Shown: one piece after another, positions 9,324 through 18,920 of the stretch
Layout: every line of letters starts with the position of its first letter
Position numbering within the stretch: the stretch's first letter is position 1
NCBI GenBank assembly: GCA_965247815.1
Contig: CBDFHW010000029.1
Location: 124,001-188,000, forward strand
Direction: 5' to 3'
From: CBDAQA01 sp965247815
GTDB lineage: Bacteria > Planctomycetota > Phycisphaerae > Tepidisphaerales > Tepidisphaeraceae
Length of the DNA: 64,000 nt
Position numbers and translations under genes: made by a program
The notes under the pieces: generated by a model
The model's input: the letters and a program-made list of their open reading frames with translations, nothing else
The model's database searches: none
Told to the model about the DNA's origin: nothing

Positions 9324-9800
9324 ATGGAACGCGACGAGGCGAGTGGCAATCCCCCGGACTGTTGCGAGATCGCGTTTCCTGCCGATCCGTCGACGCTGGT
9401 GTTCCGGCAGTTAATGGCCACCTCGTTCAAGCTTCAACGCCAACTCGAGGAAGTCCTCGACCCTCACGGGCTGGTGCTGTCACAGTTCGAGGCTCTGGCG
9501 AAAATCGGAATGAAACCGGGGATGATCCAGCAAGAATTGGTAAAACACCTGCTGGTGACCAAGGGGAACGTCGGGGCGCTTCTGGACCGGTTGGAATCAC
9601 TGGGATGGGTCGAGCGGCGGGCGGACCCGAACGACCGCCGGGCGAATCGCCTGTTCCTGACGGCAACCGGGCAGACCACGATCGAACAGATCATCAGGAA
9701 ACATCGGGTGTTCATCGCCGAGACGTTCAAGCCCCTGACGGCCGAGAAGCAGGTCGAGCTTCGGTCGCTGCTGAAACTGATCGAACCGGAATCCAAATGA
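9324..9800 (+). CDS. MarR-family transcriptional regulator
   Basis: 158 residues. It has the MarR winged-helix core: MIQQELVKHLLVTKGNVGALLDRLESLGWVERR for helices and recognition helix, then the wing with DPNDRRANRLFLTATG, the most conserved part of the family. The dimerisation helices flank it. First gene of an operon: the stop (TGA, 9798-9800) overlaps the next ATG (9797), so translation is coupled to the efflux subunits. By analogy with EmrR/MarR it probably represses this operon through the palindrome abutting its start codon and lets go on binding a phenolic or other lipophilic compound; the ligand is inferred only from family behaviour. Confidence 0.92.
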   Translation: MERDEASGNPPDCCEIAFPADPSTLVFRQLMATSFKLQRQLEEVLDPHGLVLSQFEALAKIGMKPGMIQQELVKHLLVTKGNVGALLDRLESLGWVERRADPNDRRANRLFLTATGQTTIEQIIRKHRVFIAETFKPLTAEKQVELRSLLKLIEPESK

Positions 9801-10912
9801 GTTCAACCGCTGTAAAGACCAATGGAGAGATTTCGCCGGTCACCAACGGCGAGGGCAGGCTGGCACCATCGCCAGTGCGGAACCGGCGGCGGGTCCCACT
9901 GCCGCTGATTGTGCTGTTCCTCGTGATGCTCGTCGCCGGGGTGATCGCGGCAATCGTGTACGTCGCCGGTCATGGTTACGAATCGACCGATGATTCGTTC
10001 ATTGAAGGGCATGTCGTCACGATCAGCCCGCAGGTTTCGGGCCTGGTGAAGGCCGTAAAGGTGAACGACAACGTGCTGGTAACCAAGGGGCAGGTCATGA
10101 TCGAACTGGACCCTGCCGACTTTCAAGTCGCGCTCGATCAGGCGACGGCGTCACAGGCCGCGATGCAGGGGAAACTGTTGCAGGCCCGGGCCGAGATCGT
10201 GTCCGCCGGGGCGTACCGCGACGAGGCCAAGCACGAGGTGGACGTAGCTACCGCCAACGCGGAGAACGCGAAGGCGGACGACGATCGATTCAAACAATTA
10301 GCCGCGAGGACGCCCGGCGCGGTGTCGAAGCAGCAGCTGGACTCGGCCGAGGCCGCGAACCGCAGCAATCAGGCGCAAGTTGCGCAGGCGCGGGCGAAGC
10401 TCGCCGCCGCCGAGGCGGACATCGACACGAAGAAGGCGACCGCCGTCGCCGCCGAGGGGGACGTTCAAAAAGCCGCCGCCGACGTGCACAAGGCGGCGGT
10501 TAACCTCGGGTACTGCACGATCGTCGCGCCGCAGGCGGGGCGGGTCACCCGAAAGAGCGTCGAGCCCGGGTCGTACATCCAGGCCGGTGAGCAGCTGTTC
10601 GCGATCGTCCCGTCCGACGTGTGGGTGACCGCCAATTTCAAAGAGACACAGCTCGACCGGATGCGGGTCGGCCAACCGGTGGAACTCGCGGTGGACGCGT
10701 TTCCCGAGCTGAAATTTCGGGGCCGGGTCGACTCGATTCAGTCGGGCACCGGGTCGCGGTTCAGCGTACTGCCGGCCGAGAACGCGACGGGGAACTTCGT
10801 CAAAGTCGTCCAGCGGGTGCCGGTGAAGATCGACCTCGACGGTGCCGCCGGCGATTCGGACCACGTGCTCGCGCCGGGGATGTCAGTCGAGACAACCGTC
10901 GACGTTCGATAG
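9797..10912 (+). CDS. emrA: EmrA-type membrane fusion protein (HlyD family) of multidrug efflux pump
   Basis: 371 residues starting at the ATG that overlaps the marR stop. A single N-terminal membrane anchor (about residues 34-57, LPLIVLFLVMLVAGVIAAIV) is followed by the TDDSFIEGHVV segment typical of EmrA/HlyD adaptors. Next come the first lipoyl half, a long Ala/Lys/Glu-rich coiled-coil hairpin (about 120-230), the second lipoyl half (YCTIVAPQAGRVTRKSVEPG) and the beta-barrel domain. It should bridge the inner-membrane pump encoded next to an outer-membrane channel; no TolC-like gene is in the window. The open frame extends upstream to 9362, but that part overlaps marR in another frame and is not real. 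Confidence 0.92.
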   Translation: MSSTAVKTNGEISPVTNGEGRLAPSPVRNRRRVPLPLIVLFLVMLVAGVIAAIVYVAGHGYESTDDSFIEGHVVTISPQVSGLVKAVKVNDNVLVTKGQVMIELDPADFQVALDQATASQAAMQGKLLQARAEIVSAGAYRDEAKHEVDVATANAENAKADDDRFKQLAARTPGAVSKQQLDSAEAANRSNQAQVAQARAKLAAAEADIDTKKATAVAAEGDVQKAAADVHKAAVNLGYCTIVAPQAGRVTRKSVEPGSYIQAGEQLFAIVPSDVWVTANFKETQLDRMRVGQPVELAVDAFPELKFRGRVDSIQSGTGSRFSVLPAENATGNFVKVVQRVPVKIDLDGAAGDSDHVLAPGMSVETTVDVR

Positions 10913-10980
10913 TTCACCGACTGGCCCGCGGGCCGCGGTCTACCGCTTTTAATCGTTTTGTTTTTTCCCAAGCCGAGCTT

Positions 10981-12588
10981 ATGTCGACGCTGACCGCCGA
11001 TAGCCTGCCGCGGATCGACCGCCGACCGATCAACCCGTGGTTGATTGCGTTGACCGTTTCGATGGCGACCTTCATGGAGGTGATGGACACGAGCATCGCG
11101 AACGTGTCGCTGAGCCACATCGCCGGCAACCTGGGCGCGGGGAATGACGAGAGCACCTGGGTGCTCACAAGCTACCTGGTCGCCAACGCGATCATTCTTC
11201 CGATCAGTGGCTGGCTCGCGTCGGTAATGGGCCGTAAACGGTTTTACATGAGCTGCGTCGCGCTGTTTACGATCAGCTCGGCGCTGTGTGGGTTGGCACC
11301 GAGCCTGGGCTGGCTGCTATTTTTCAGAGTCATCCAAGGCATCGGCGGTGGGGGGCTCGCGCCCAGCGAGCAATCGATTCTGACCGATACTTTTGCCCCG
11401 TCGCAGCGGGGGATGGCGTTCGCCGTTTACGGGCTGGCGGTCGTGTTCGCCCCGGCGATCGGGCCCACGCTGGGCGGGTGGATCACTGACAATTATTCCT
11501 GGCGGTGGATCTTCTTCATCAATATTCCGGTCGGTGTCGTGTCGCTTCTGCTTTCGTCGAAGCTCGTTCACGACTCGGCCGAGGCGCAGCAACAGCACAC
11601 CAATGTCTGGAAAAACGGGCTGAGCATCGATTACGTCGGGTTCGGGCTTGTCGCTTTAGGGCTCGGCGCTTTGCAGGTATTTTTAGACAAGGGTCAGGAA
11701 GACGACTGGTTCGGTTCGAACTTTATCAAGCTGTTCGCGACCCTGGCCTTTTTCGGTCTGGCGGCCGCCATCGTCTGGGAACTGGCGGTGGCCAAGGAAC
11801 CGATCGTCGACCTGCGGCTTCTCAGGCAGCCGAGCTTCCTGTTTTCCAACGTGCTGATGTTCCTGGTCGGTTTCATTCTGAACTCGACCACGGTCATGCT
11901 GCCGCAATTCGTGCAGCAGATTTTGGGATACAACGCGACCAACGCCGGGATGATTCTCATGGGCGGGGGATTTGTACTGATGTTCATGATGCCGATCGTG
12001 GGGAACCTGCTCAGGTTCGTGCAGCCGAAATATCTGATGTTCGTCGGCCTGTCGCTCACGTCGCTGGCGATGTTTCACCTGACCGGGTTTAACACGCAGA
12101 TGTCATTCGGGCACCTGGAAATGGCTCGCATTTTTCAATGCGTCGGGCTGCCGTTGTTCTTCGTGCCGTTGAACACGATCGCGTATTCGAACCTACCGCC
12201 GGGCAAGAGCAACAACGCCTCGGCGCTGATGAACCTGATGCGAAACCTTGGCGGGGGGATCGGGATTTCGTTCGCGGTCACGATGCTCGAGCGGCGGGGG
12301 CAGATGCACCTGGACCGACTCGTGAGCCACGCGTCGATGTTCGACCCGGCTTTCCGCAGACAGCTGAACGCCACGATGCAGACTTTCATCCGCCACGGCG
12401 CGGGGCCGGTCGAAGCCCGCACCAAGGCGCTCTTCGCGATGGCCGGGACAGTGGAGCAGCAGGCCACAATGCTGTCGTATCTGGACGTCTTCAAGGTGAT
12501 GGCGATCGGTTGCCTTTGCGTGGTCGGACTGGTGATGTTCCTGCAGAAGATCAACCGCGGCGCGAAGGCCGAGCCGGTGGGACACTAG
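10981..12588 (+). CDS. emrB: EmrB/QacA-type MFS drug efflux permease (DHA2)
   Basis: 535 residues from the ATG at 10981. It is a proton-driven exporter of the 14-helix DHA2 family. Signatures are MDTSIANVSLSHIAGNL in helix 1, the conserved motif after helix 2 (GWLASVMGRKRFY), motif C in helix 5 (AIGPTLGGWITDNYSWRW) and FFINIPVGV just after it. The 68-base gap to emrA contains no terminator. With the adjacent adaptor it should form a tripartite pump. The operon order marR-emrA-emrB is the classic arrangement. Substrates cannot be told from the sequence. Confidence 0.93.
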   Translation: MSTLTADSLPRIDRRPINPWLIALTVSMATFMEVMDTSIANVSLSHIAGNLGAGNDESTWVLTSYLVANAIILPISGWLASVMGRKRFYMSCVALFTISSALCGLAPSLGWLLFFRVIQGIGGGGLAPSEQSILTDTFAPSQRGMAFAVYGLAVVFAPAIGPTLGGWITDNYSWRWIFFINIPVGVVSLLLSSKLVHDSAEAQQQHTNVWKNGLSIDYVGFGLVALGLGALQVFLDKGQEDDWFGSNFIKLFATLAFFGLAAAIVWELAVAKEPIVDLRLLRQPSFLFSNVLMFLVGFILNSTTVMLPQFVQQILGYNATNAGMILMGGGFVLMFMMPIVGNLLRFVQPKYLMFVGLSLTSLAMFHLTGFNTQMSFGHLEMARIFQCVGLPLFFVPLNTIAYSNLPPGKSNNASALMNLMRNLGGGIGISFAVTMLERRGQMHLDRLVSHASMFDPAFRRQLNATMQTFIRHGAGPVEARTKALFAMAGTVEQQATMLSYLDVFKVMAIGCLCVVGLVMFLQKINRGAKAEPVGH

Positions 12589-12628
12589 AAAGTTGGAGCC
12601 GCCCGGCCGGCGCGATATTCTGAAAGAA

Positions 12629-13093
12629 ATGCGGTTACCAACCATCGGAAAATTTGTGTGCGCGACGGCGTTGCTGAGCGCTACCGCGTGCACGTCGAAG
12701 TTGAAAACGGAGCCCGGACCGATGTCCGAAGCCAATGCTGTACCGGGTGCCGTAACGAATACCGTGGAGTTCAAGTCCGCCGTCCCCAATATGCTGGTTG
12801 TTAGTGTGCCCCGAGCCACGACGTTCTACACGACCCGGCTGGGATTCGCGTTGGCTTCGGACGGCCCTGGTTTCGCCGTGCTCAAACGCGGACACGTCAC
12901 CATCGGTTTGATCGAGTCGAAAAACGCCGTCGGCAAGGGCTGGTGCTACGTGACCGTTTCAGACCCGACGATGCTTTTCGCCCAGTTCCGGGCGGCCGGG
13001 GTGAAAATTTTGCAGCCACTCGAAACCTGGCCGGATCATACGGAATTTTCGATCACCGACCCCGACGGGAACCGGCTGGACATCGGCAATTAA
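12629..13093 (+). CDS. VOC-superfamily (glyoxalase/bleomycin-resistance-like) lipoprotein
   Basis: 154 residues from the ATG at 12629 (GAAAG just upstream; the frame is open from 12593). The N terminus is a lipoprotein signal peptide ending LLSATAC with Cys21 as the likely lipidated residue. The mature part is one beta-alpha-beta-beta-beta domain: RATTFYTTRLGFALASDGPGF at its start and TEFSITDPDGNRLDI at its end, the standard VOC pattern. Secreted VOC proteins are uncommon, so its enzyme role is uncertain. It follows emrB by 40 bases and could be the last gene of that operon; drug sequestration is possible but unsupported. Confidence 0.8.
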   Translation: MRLPTIGKFVCATALLSATACTSKLKTEPGPMSEANAVPGAVTNTVEFKSAVPNMLVVSVPRATTFYTTRLGFALASDGPGFAVLKRGHVTIGLIESKNAVGKGWCYVTVSDPTMLFAQFRAAGVKILQPLETWPDHTEFSITDPDGNRLDIGN

Positions 13094-13274
13094 GCGGAAA
13101 GAAGCCGGAGCGCACCCCGTTTCTTCCGTTCCGTAAGATAAATTCGGGCCCGCGGCAAAGTTTTCTTGCAAAATCTAATGATTATCTGCATTATCTGGCG
13201 AGGCCGTCGGCCGATAACCTAATATGCGTGTAAGTCCGGTGACGGGACGCGGTCCTGTTCCGGTTGAGTCTTTT

Positions 13275-13287
13275 GGAGATAGCAGCC

Positions 13288-13290
<3 letters not shown>
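13275..13290 (+). promoter_or_regulatory. infC: infC ribosome binding site and AUU start codon
   Basis: GGAG at 13275-13278, nine bases, then ATT at 13288. The in-frame TTG at 13264 and TTG at 13273 lack a ribosome site, while ATT gives the usual IF-3 N terminus. AUU starts on infC let IF-3 repress its own translation in other bacteria. Confidence 0.8.
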
Positions 13291-14061
<771 letters not shown>

Positions 14062-14131
14062 GGTTCGAGTTTGAAGTCCGACGGTGGATCGAACGTGCGG
14101 ATTTTCTAGCACCGATCATGGCGTCGCACTA

Positions 14132-14160
14132 TGGACGTCGCATTTTTCCTCTGTTATAGT
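14132..14160 (+). promoter_or_regulatory. Candidate promoter of rpmI-rplT
   Basis: TGGACG (14132-14137), 17-base spacer, TATAGT (14155-14160) preceded by TG for an extended -10 (TGTTATAGT). The predicted start near 14167 falls inside the left arm of the terminator at 14163, so transcripts from here would not form the full hairpin while read-through from infC would. Confidence 0.5.
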
Positions 14161-14162
14161 TC

Positions 14163-14195
14163 CCGCCCCTCTCTGCAAGAGGGGCGGTTTTCTTT
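14163..14195 (+). terminator. Rho-independent terminator or attenuator after infC
   Basis: 10-bp perfect stem (14163-14172 with 14178-14187), loop CTGCA, then TTTTCTTT. It lies 100 bases after infC and 58 before rpmI. Confidence 0.8.
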
Positions 14196-14253
14196 CGGTT
14201 TTACCGATCGACCGCCGGACGTGTTAGACATTCAATCAGTCCAAGGACCAGTG

Positions 14254-14541
14254 ATGGCGTATAAATTCAAGCCGAACAAGGCCGTTAAGAAGCGATTCAA
14301 GGTAACCAAGACCGGAAAGCTCAAAGGCCATCACGGGTTCACTTCGCATTTGATGAGCGCCCGCAGCGGTAACAAGCGCCGCGCTCTCCGCAAGGCCGAG
14401 GTAATCTTCGAAGGTCACGCAAAGAACATGCGTAAGCTCATGGGCATCAGCAAGCTGAAGCCCGGCAAGGTCGTTCACGACCGCGCCAACGCCGCCAAGG
14501 CAGCCGAGAAGGCCGCCGAGACGACGACCGCAGCCGCCTAA
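14254..14541 (+). CDS. rpmI: Large-subunit ribosomal protein bL35 with C-terminal extension
   Basis: 95 residues from the ATG at 14254. Residues 1-65 are typical bL35: YKFKPNKAVKKRFKVTKTGK, HLMSARSGNKRRALRK and a basic middle. The usual family length is about 65, so roughly 30 residues (ANAAKAAEKAAETTTAAA at the end) form an Ala/Lys/Glu-rich tail. The open frame runs upstream to 14131, but that part covers the terminator and promoter. rplT follows 128 bases later. Confidence 0.95.
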   Translation: MAYKFKPNKAVKKRFKVTKTGKLKGHHGFTSHLMSARSGNKRRALRKAEVIFEGHAKNMRKLMGISKLKPGKVVHDRANAAKAAEKAAETTTAAA

Positions 14542-14669
14542 ATGGCCGCGGAAACCACCAAGCGACGGCACGTTGCCGTCGCAGCCAAGCCTCCGATGAT
14601 CTTTGACGTTTCGTCATTGATCGCTCGGAAGTGCCCCTGGCTCCATTCCGTTTCAGAAAGGATCTGACC

Positions 14670-15050
14670 ATGCCCCGTTCAACCGGAGGCCCGACCCATA
14701 GTCGGAAACGTAAGCGTGTCCTTAAGCGAGCCAGCGGCTTCGTCGCCTCGCCGGGGACGCAGTACCGCCAAGCCCTCGAATTCATCCGCCGCGCCGACCG
14801 ATACGCATATCGCGATCGTCGCCAGAAAAAGCGGCACTTCCGCCAGCTATGGGTGACCCGCCTTAACGCGGCCGTCCGGGCACGCGGCATCAGCTATAGC
14901 CGGTTCATTCCCGCGCTGGTGTTGGCCGGCATCGAAATGAACCGCAAGATGCTCAGCGATCTTGCCGTCATTGACCCGCAGGCATTCGACGCCATCGTCG
15001 AACAGGTGCGACCTCACCTGCACGTGCTGCAGGTGCCGACCGCGGCCTGA
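14670..15050 (+). CDS. rplT: Large-subunit ribosomal protein bL20
   Basis: 126 residues from the ATG at 14670, with AAAGGA seven bases upstream. An early assembly protein that binds 23S rRNA. The N-terminal basic arm (HSRKRKRVLKRASGF), YAYRDRRQKKRHFRQLWVTR and the globular end (NRKMLSDLAVIDPQAFDAIV) match the family. Slightly longer than the common 117-119 residues. Last gene of the infC cluster; a strong terminator follows. Confidence 0.96.
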   Translation: MPRSTGGPTHSRKRKRVLKRASGFVASPGTQYRQALEFIRRADRYAYRDRRQKKRHFRQLWVTRLNAAVRARGISYSRFIPALVLAGIEMNRKMLSDLAVIDPQAFDAIVEQVRPHLHVLQVPTAA

Positions 15051-15088
15051 TGCGGTACTGCTGACCGTGCTTCATTAATATTAAACAC

Positions 15089-15120
15089 AAAAGACCGACG
15101 GCATATCCCGTCGGTCTTTT
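15089..15120 (+). terminator. Rho-independent terminator of rplT
   Basis: 13-bp perfect stem (15089-15101 with 15108-15120), six-base loop, with the stem ending in TTTT. It closes the infC-rpmI-rplT cluster. Confidence 0.85.
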
Positions 15121-15349
15121 GCATTGACCCGAGTCCCTCCGTCGAAGCGTTCAGCTACAAGTTAGCCGGTCGAAGCGTTCAAAACCCGACATAACCCGAC
15201 CTAAAAACACCGTATTGATTAGATTATTGCTGAGAATGGATGGGTTTCTTGATTGCTGACGTCGGCCGGCCAGGGCTAGCAGGAATTGCTTCTAACGCAA
15301 GCGAACCACGTTTGTGCCAGTGTGCCGCAACCTGCGGCCGCAGGGTCAA

Positions 15350-16171
15350 TCAGCAGACTTGCGTTCCGGTCTGGGTGGCCGGCCAGGCGAAGACCTTGAA
15401 TTGGCAGTAAGGGCGGAAGTTGAGTTTCTCCGCCAGTCGACGCGTGGCTTCGTGTGTCGGCATGACGCCGACGCTTGCACCTTTCGACCGGGCGTCCCCT
15501 AGCGCCCGCTGAACGATCGCGATTTCGGCTTCGCCGTTTTTGGACTCGCGGGTCGCTGCGACCCAGTAAATCCCGACGACCTCACCGCGGGTGTAGGACA
15601 TCCCCCGGGCGACCGGTTTGTCATTGAGATAAGCGATGTAGTAACAGCTTCGCGGATCGCCACCGGCGTTTTCGGGCAGAAAGATCTCGACGGCAGCGTC
15701 GGCGGCCTGACCGGCCCATGCTTCGCCGGTCAATGTCGTCCAGACCCGAAGTGCTTCGGTTTCGCTGACCGCCTCGACTCGGAAAGGCGAAGCGTTGGTC
15801 GGGACAGTGATCGTTTTCAGCTCGAGTGCCATCCCGGTCCAGGTTTCGGAGTTTCCAAAACCGCTCTCGGTCAGAAACTCTGGCAGCTGCGGCGGCCAGC
15901 TGGTCGGGCCGATCACCCAGACCACCGGGGCGCGCCACTGTTTGAAACATTCGGAAATCTCAGCGACCCGGTCTTCGGCCTCTTCTTCGTTGAACCGGGC
16001 CCGCAGAACTCGACTCAGCAGCGGATAGCCGGTGTAGATCCACGTGACGTCCCCGCCCCGGAAAACGACGCCGTCTTCGGTCCGGCCGAGCGAAATCGAC
16101 GCCTCGGCCAAGTTCTCTTCGATGGCCTCGATAACGGCCTCGGGAGAACGATTTCCAATCGAATCCGGCAT
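15350..16171 (-). CDS. GNAT-family N-acetyltransferase-like protein
   Basis: 273 residues from the ATG at 16171. The C-terminal half has a GNAT layout: YYIAYLNDKPVARGMSY (beta strand with substrate-side loop), GEVVGIYWVAATRES (acetyl-CoA strand) and the ALGDARSKGASVG and RRLAEKLNFRPYCQF end typical of GNAT sequences. The acetyl-CoA loop (usually R-x-x-G-x-G/A) is degenerate here (RESKNGEAE). The N-terminal half resembles the second, often degenerate GNAT half of two-domain members (WVIGPTSWPPQLPEFLTESGF). Substrate unknown. It is flanked by a terminator on the rplT side. Confidence 0.75.
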   Translation of the reverse strand: MPDSIGNRSPEAVIEAIEENLAEASISLGRTEDGVVFRGGDVTWIYTGYPLLSRVLRARFNEEEAEDRVAEISECFKQWRAPVVWVIGPTSWPPQLPEFLTESGFGNSETWTGMALELKTITVPTNASPFRVEAVSETEALRVWTTLTGEAWAGQAADAAVEIFLPENAGGDPRSCYYIAYLNDKPVARGMSYTRGEVVGIYWVAATRESKNGEAEIAIVQRALGDARSKGASVGVMPTHEATRRLAEKLNFRPYCQFKVFAWPATQTGTQVC

Positions 16172-16368
16172 TAAAGTTAACCTGAACAGCGGCTATCGGA
16201 CGTTCGCATCAAAGCCGCTCAGCCCCTGAACACATGAACGACGTCCGCGAAACATACACGATGGTTTGCGGCAAGAAAAGAAACATATGTCCCTGAATCA
16301 ACAACAGCGTAACGCTTCGTACCCTGCTACGAGGCAATACGGGGCGGGCTTCGAATCGGATTCGGATT

Positions 16369-17325
16369 CTATTTCAGCTTGAAGCTGATCCCCTCTTGTT
16401 CCCACTGATCCACCAGACGGCGAAGGTCGGCGATCGTCAAATCCAGCTGTTTGCTGTTGTCGACCAAGCCTTGGTACAGCTTCGGATCGTTCACCAGAAG
16501 ACCAGCCGACCCCTGCCCGCTGTTCACCTTGGACGAGATCGCCTGGATCGAGTCAAGCGATTTGCTGACCTGCAGCATGCGGTCGTCAATCTGCTTGGAG
16601 ATCTGGGCCAGTTCGACTTTGGCATCGCGGACGGCGGCGTGGGCGTCGGTCATCGTGCCGGACGCTTCGTCCGCGACCTTGTCCAGCCGGCTGCTGAACT
16701 TCTCGATGTTGTCGGCCGACCGCGCGACCGATTCGCTGATGTGCCGGAAATTTTCCAGCGACGTCGTGACGTCCGCCCGAAGTTTCGCGTCGGTGACGTA
16801 TCCCTGAATGCCGCGGATCGCGTCGTCGACGTGCGCGACGATCTTGGCTTCGCGGATCTCCTTGGTCGTGCTCTGCAGGTCGGCCGTCAGTTCGGCAAAC
16901 CCGGCAGGATATTTCGCCTGCAGCTTGGCGTCCTCGGCGAGCGTGCCCTTCGGCACCGCGTCGGGCCCGCCCACCAGTTCCAGCTGCATGTTCGCGATCC
17001 CGCTGATCACGCTCGGCGTGATCATCCCTTCGAGGTTGGCCGGCAGCGGGGGCGTGTTGTCGATCTCGGCTTGAACTTCGACCGTTTCGCCGTCCCCTTC
17101 ACGGGTCAGTCCTGTCACGCGCCCGACCGGCACGCCTCGGTAAGACAGCTGCGCGCCCTCGGCAAGCCCGTCCGCCCGGCTGGTGACCAGCGTCACACGG
17201 ATCTGGTGCCCGCTCTTGAGAAACCGAATCGTGGTCCCGCCGAACAGGAGCAGCATCGTCACCAGGCCCGCGAGTGCGCCCATTGCGACCAATCCGACGA
17301 TAACGTTTCTGCGGTTGGAGGACAT
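16369..17325 (-). CDS. MCE/MlaD-family lipid-transport substrate-binding protein
   Basis: 318 residues from the ATG at 17325 (the frame is open to 17418). One N-terminal membrane anchor (NVIVGLVAMGALAGLVTMLLL) is followed by an MCE domain with ADGLAEGAQLSYRGVPVGRV and ITPSVISGIANMQLEL. A long alpha-helical tail (about 170-310, rich in heptad-like runs) may form the needle or coiled-coil seen in longer MCE proteins. In Mla-type systems it binds phospholipid between inner and outer membrane, working with an MlaE permease and MlaF ATPase. An MlaF-like ATPase lies at 19.2-20.0 kb on the same strand, but an oppositely oriented peptidase gene separates the two and no MlaE is in the window. Confidence 0.88.
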   Translation of the reverse strand: MSSNRRNVIVGLVAMGALAGLVTMLLLFGGTTIRFLKSGHQIRVTLVTSRADGLAEGAQLSYRGVPVGRVTGLTREGDGETVEVQAEIDNTPPLPANLEGMITPSVISGIANMQLELVGGPDAVPKGTLAEDAKLQAKYPAGFAELTADLQSTTKEIREAKIVAHVDDAIRGIQGYVTDAKLRADVTTSLENFRHISESVARSADNIEKFSSRLDKVADEASGTMTDAHAAVRDAKVELAQISKQIDDRMLQVSKSLDSIQAISSKVNSGQGSAGLLVNDPKLYQGLVDNSKQLDLTIADLRRLVDQWEQEGISFKLK

Positions 17326-17591
17326 AAGAAGGTAGCGACCTTGTAGCCACGCGGGCAGGCGGTTGCAAGCCGCACCACGCTGTGGAACAGGATCAAGGTC
17401 GTAGTCCGTCAGCCGCACTTTGTAACTGAGGGCCGAACTGCGGTGTGCGAGGGGTGCTGGTTCGGCTTCAAAGCCGTCCCGTCTGCGGGCAATTACGGTA
17501 AGGTTAGGGCATCAGATGACCCGGCTCCGGTACTTGTTACTTCGCGGTCGAGCGGAATGAAGTAGAATGCTGCGCCGGGAATCCGGTAGTA

Positions 17592-18920
17592 ATGAAGCAG
17601 GGTGTTGAATTGAAGCCTTCGCGCAAACACGATGCATTGCTCCGACCCGTCTTTGCCGCGGCAGTTTACTGTCTGCTATTGGTCGCGCCTGTGAACGCGG
17701 ACCTGCGCGATTACGACACCAAATATTACGTGATTCATTCCGACATCGACCCCGACGACGTGAAGGAAGCCGCGATTCGAATGACGAAGATGGCCGAGGA
17801 ATACCACGAACGCACCAAGGGGTTCGCGGGCACGATCCGGACCAAGTTCCCTTTTTTCCTGTTCAAATCAGCCTCGGACTATTACGCCCGGGGTGGACTG
17901 CCCGGTTCGGCCGGGGTGTTCATGGTGGACGAATCGGGCTCGCGGTTGATGGCGATCGCGGGGAAAAAACCATCGGCAGAAACCTGGCACACCGTGCAGC
18001 ACGAAGGGTTTCATCAGTTCGCGCATGCCGTTATCGGGGGAAAGATTCCGGTCTGGCTGAACGAAGGGTTGGCGGAGTATTTCGGCGAGGGCATTTTCAC
18101 CGGTGACGGGTTCGTGACCGGCGTGGTCCCTCCGTGGCGGCTCGCGCGGGTGAAGGAAGAAATCGAAGGCCACGAATTCAAGGCGATCAAGAACATCATG
18201 AAGGTCTCCGACGATGAATGGGCCGCGGAGATGGACATTCGCAATTACGATCAGGCCTGGTCGATGGTGCATTTTCTCGTGCACGGCGACGACGGGAAAT
18301 ATCAGGCGGCTTTCTCTTCGTGCATTCGAGGCATCTCGCAGGGCCGGTCGTTCGACCGGGCGTGGCTGGACTCGATCGGACCGGCCGACGGGTTTCAGGA
18401 CCGCTGGAAGCAATACTGGTCGTCGCAACCGGAGAACCCCACGTCGTTGCTGTTCGACCGGGCAACCGTCGCGACGTTGACCAGTTTTCTCGCCCGCGCG
18501 ACCGCACAACGCCAGACGTTCGCCGACTTCGAAGCGTTCCGCACCTCTGCCGAGGCCGACGACCTTCGTATCAACCCCGACGACTGGCTGCCGCACGCAC
18601 TGCTGTCCGCGACGCTGCGGGAACTCAGCCCCGTCCGGCATCCCGAGCTCCACGCGGGTGACAACAAGCTGCCCGTGATCTCGCTCGAGCTTACCGACGG
18701 CACGCGACTGACCGGCTGGTTCACACTCCGTGGGCCCCGTATCGACCAAGTATTCGTAGACATCGACGATCTGCCTAAGGTGCTGAAAACTGCTACCGAA
18801 TCGGTCGAGAAGGGCGGGAAGAAAGGGGACGCGCGACTCGTAGTGCAAGCGGCGTTAAAGCAGCACCCCAAGTCGCCGGCGAGCGCGGCGGCGAAAAAAT
18901 TTCTGCTCACCGTCAAATAA
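17592..18920 (+). CDS. DUF1570-type secreted gluzincin-like peptidase
   Basis: 442 residues with an N-terminal signal peptide (VFAAAVYCLLLVAPVNA). The zinc-peptidase-like motif is HEGFHQFAH: His137, Glu138 and His141. It is followed by WLNEGLAEYFGE, with Glu162 as probable third ligand, the spacing seen in gluzincins and the DUF1570 group common in planctomycetes. The C-terminal third has no motif I recognise. Probably periplasmic or secreted; substrate unknown. It is inserted, in the opposite direction, between the MlaD-like and MlaF-like genes. Confidence 0.8.
   Translation: MKQGVELKPSRKHDALLRPVFAAAVYCLLLVAPVNADLRDYDTKYYVIHSDIDPDDVKEAAIRMTKMAEEYHERTKGFAGTIRTKFPFFLFKSASDYYARGGLPGSAGVFMVDESGSRLMAIAGKKPSAETWHTVQHEGFHQFAHAVIGGKIPVWLNEGLAEYFGEGIFTGDGFVTGVVPPWRLARVKEEIEGHEFKAIKNIMKVSDDEWAAEMDIRNYDQAWSMVHFLVHGDDGKYQAAFSSCIRGISQGRSFDRAWLDSIGPADGFQDRWKQYWSSQPENPTSLLFDRATVATLTSFLARATAQRQTFADFEAFRTSAEADDLRINPDDWLPHALLSATLRELSPVRHPELHAGDNKLPVISLELTDGTRLTGWFTLRGPRIDQVFVDIDDLPKVLKTATESVEKGGKKGDARLVVQAALKQHPKSPASAAAKKFLLTVK

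Noticed and set aside
9362..9796. Upstream extension of the emrA frame
   Set aside because: It overlaps marR in another frame and the MFP family starts at the 9797 ATG.
15141..15181. Direct repeat GTCGAAGCGTTCA at 15141 and 15169
   Set aside because: Two copies only, 28 bases apart, no further spacing pattern; not a CRISPR array.
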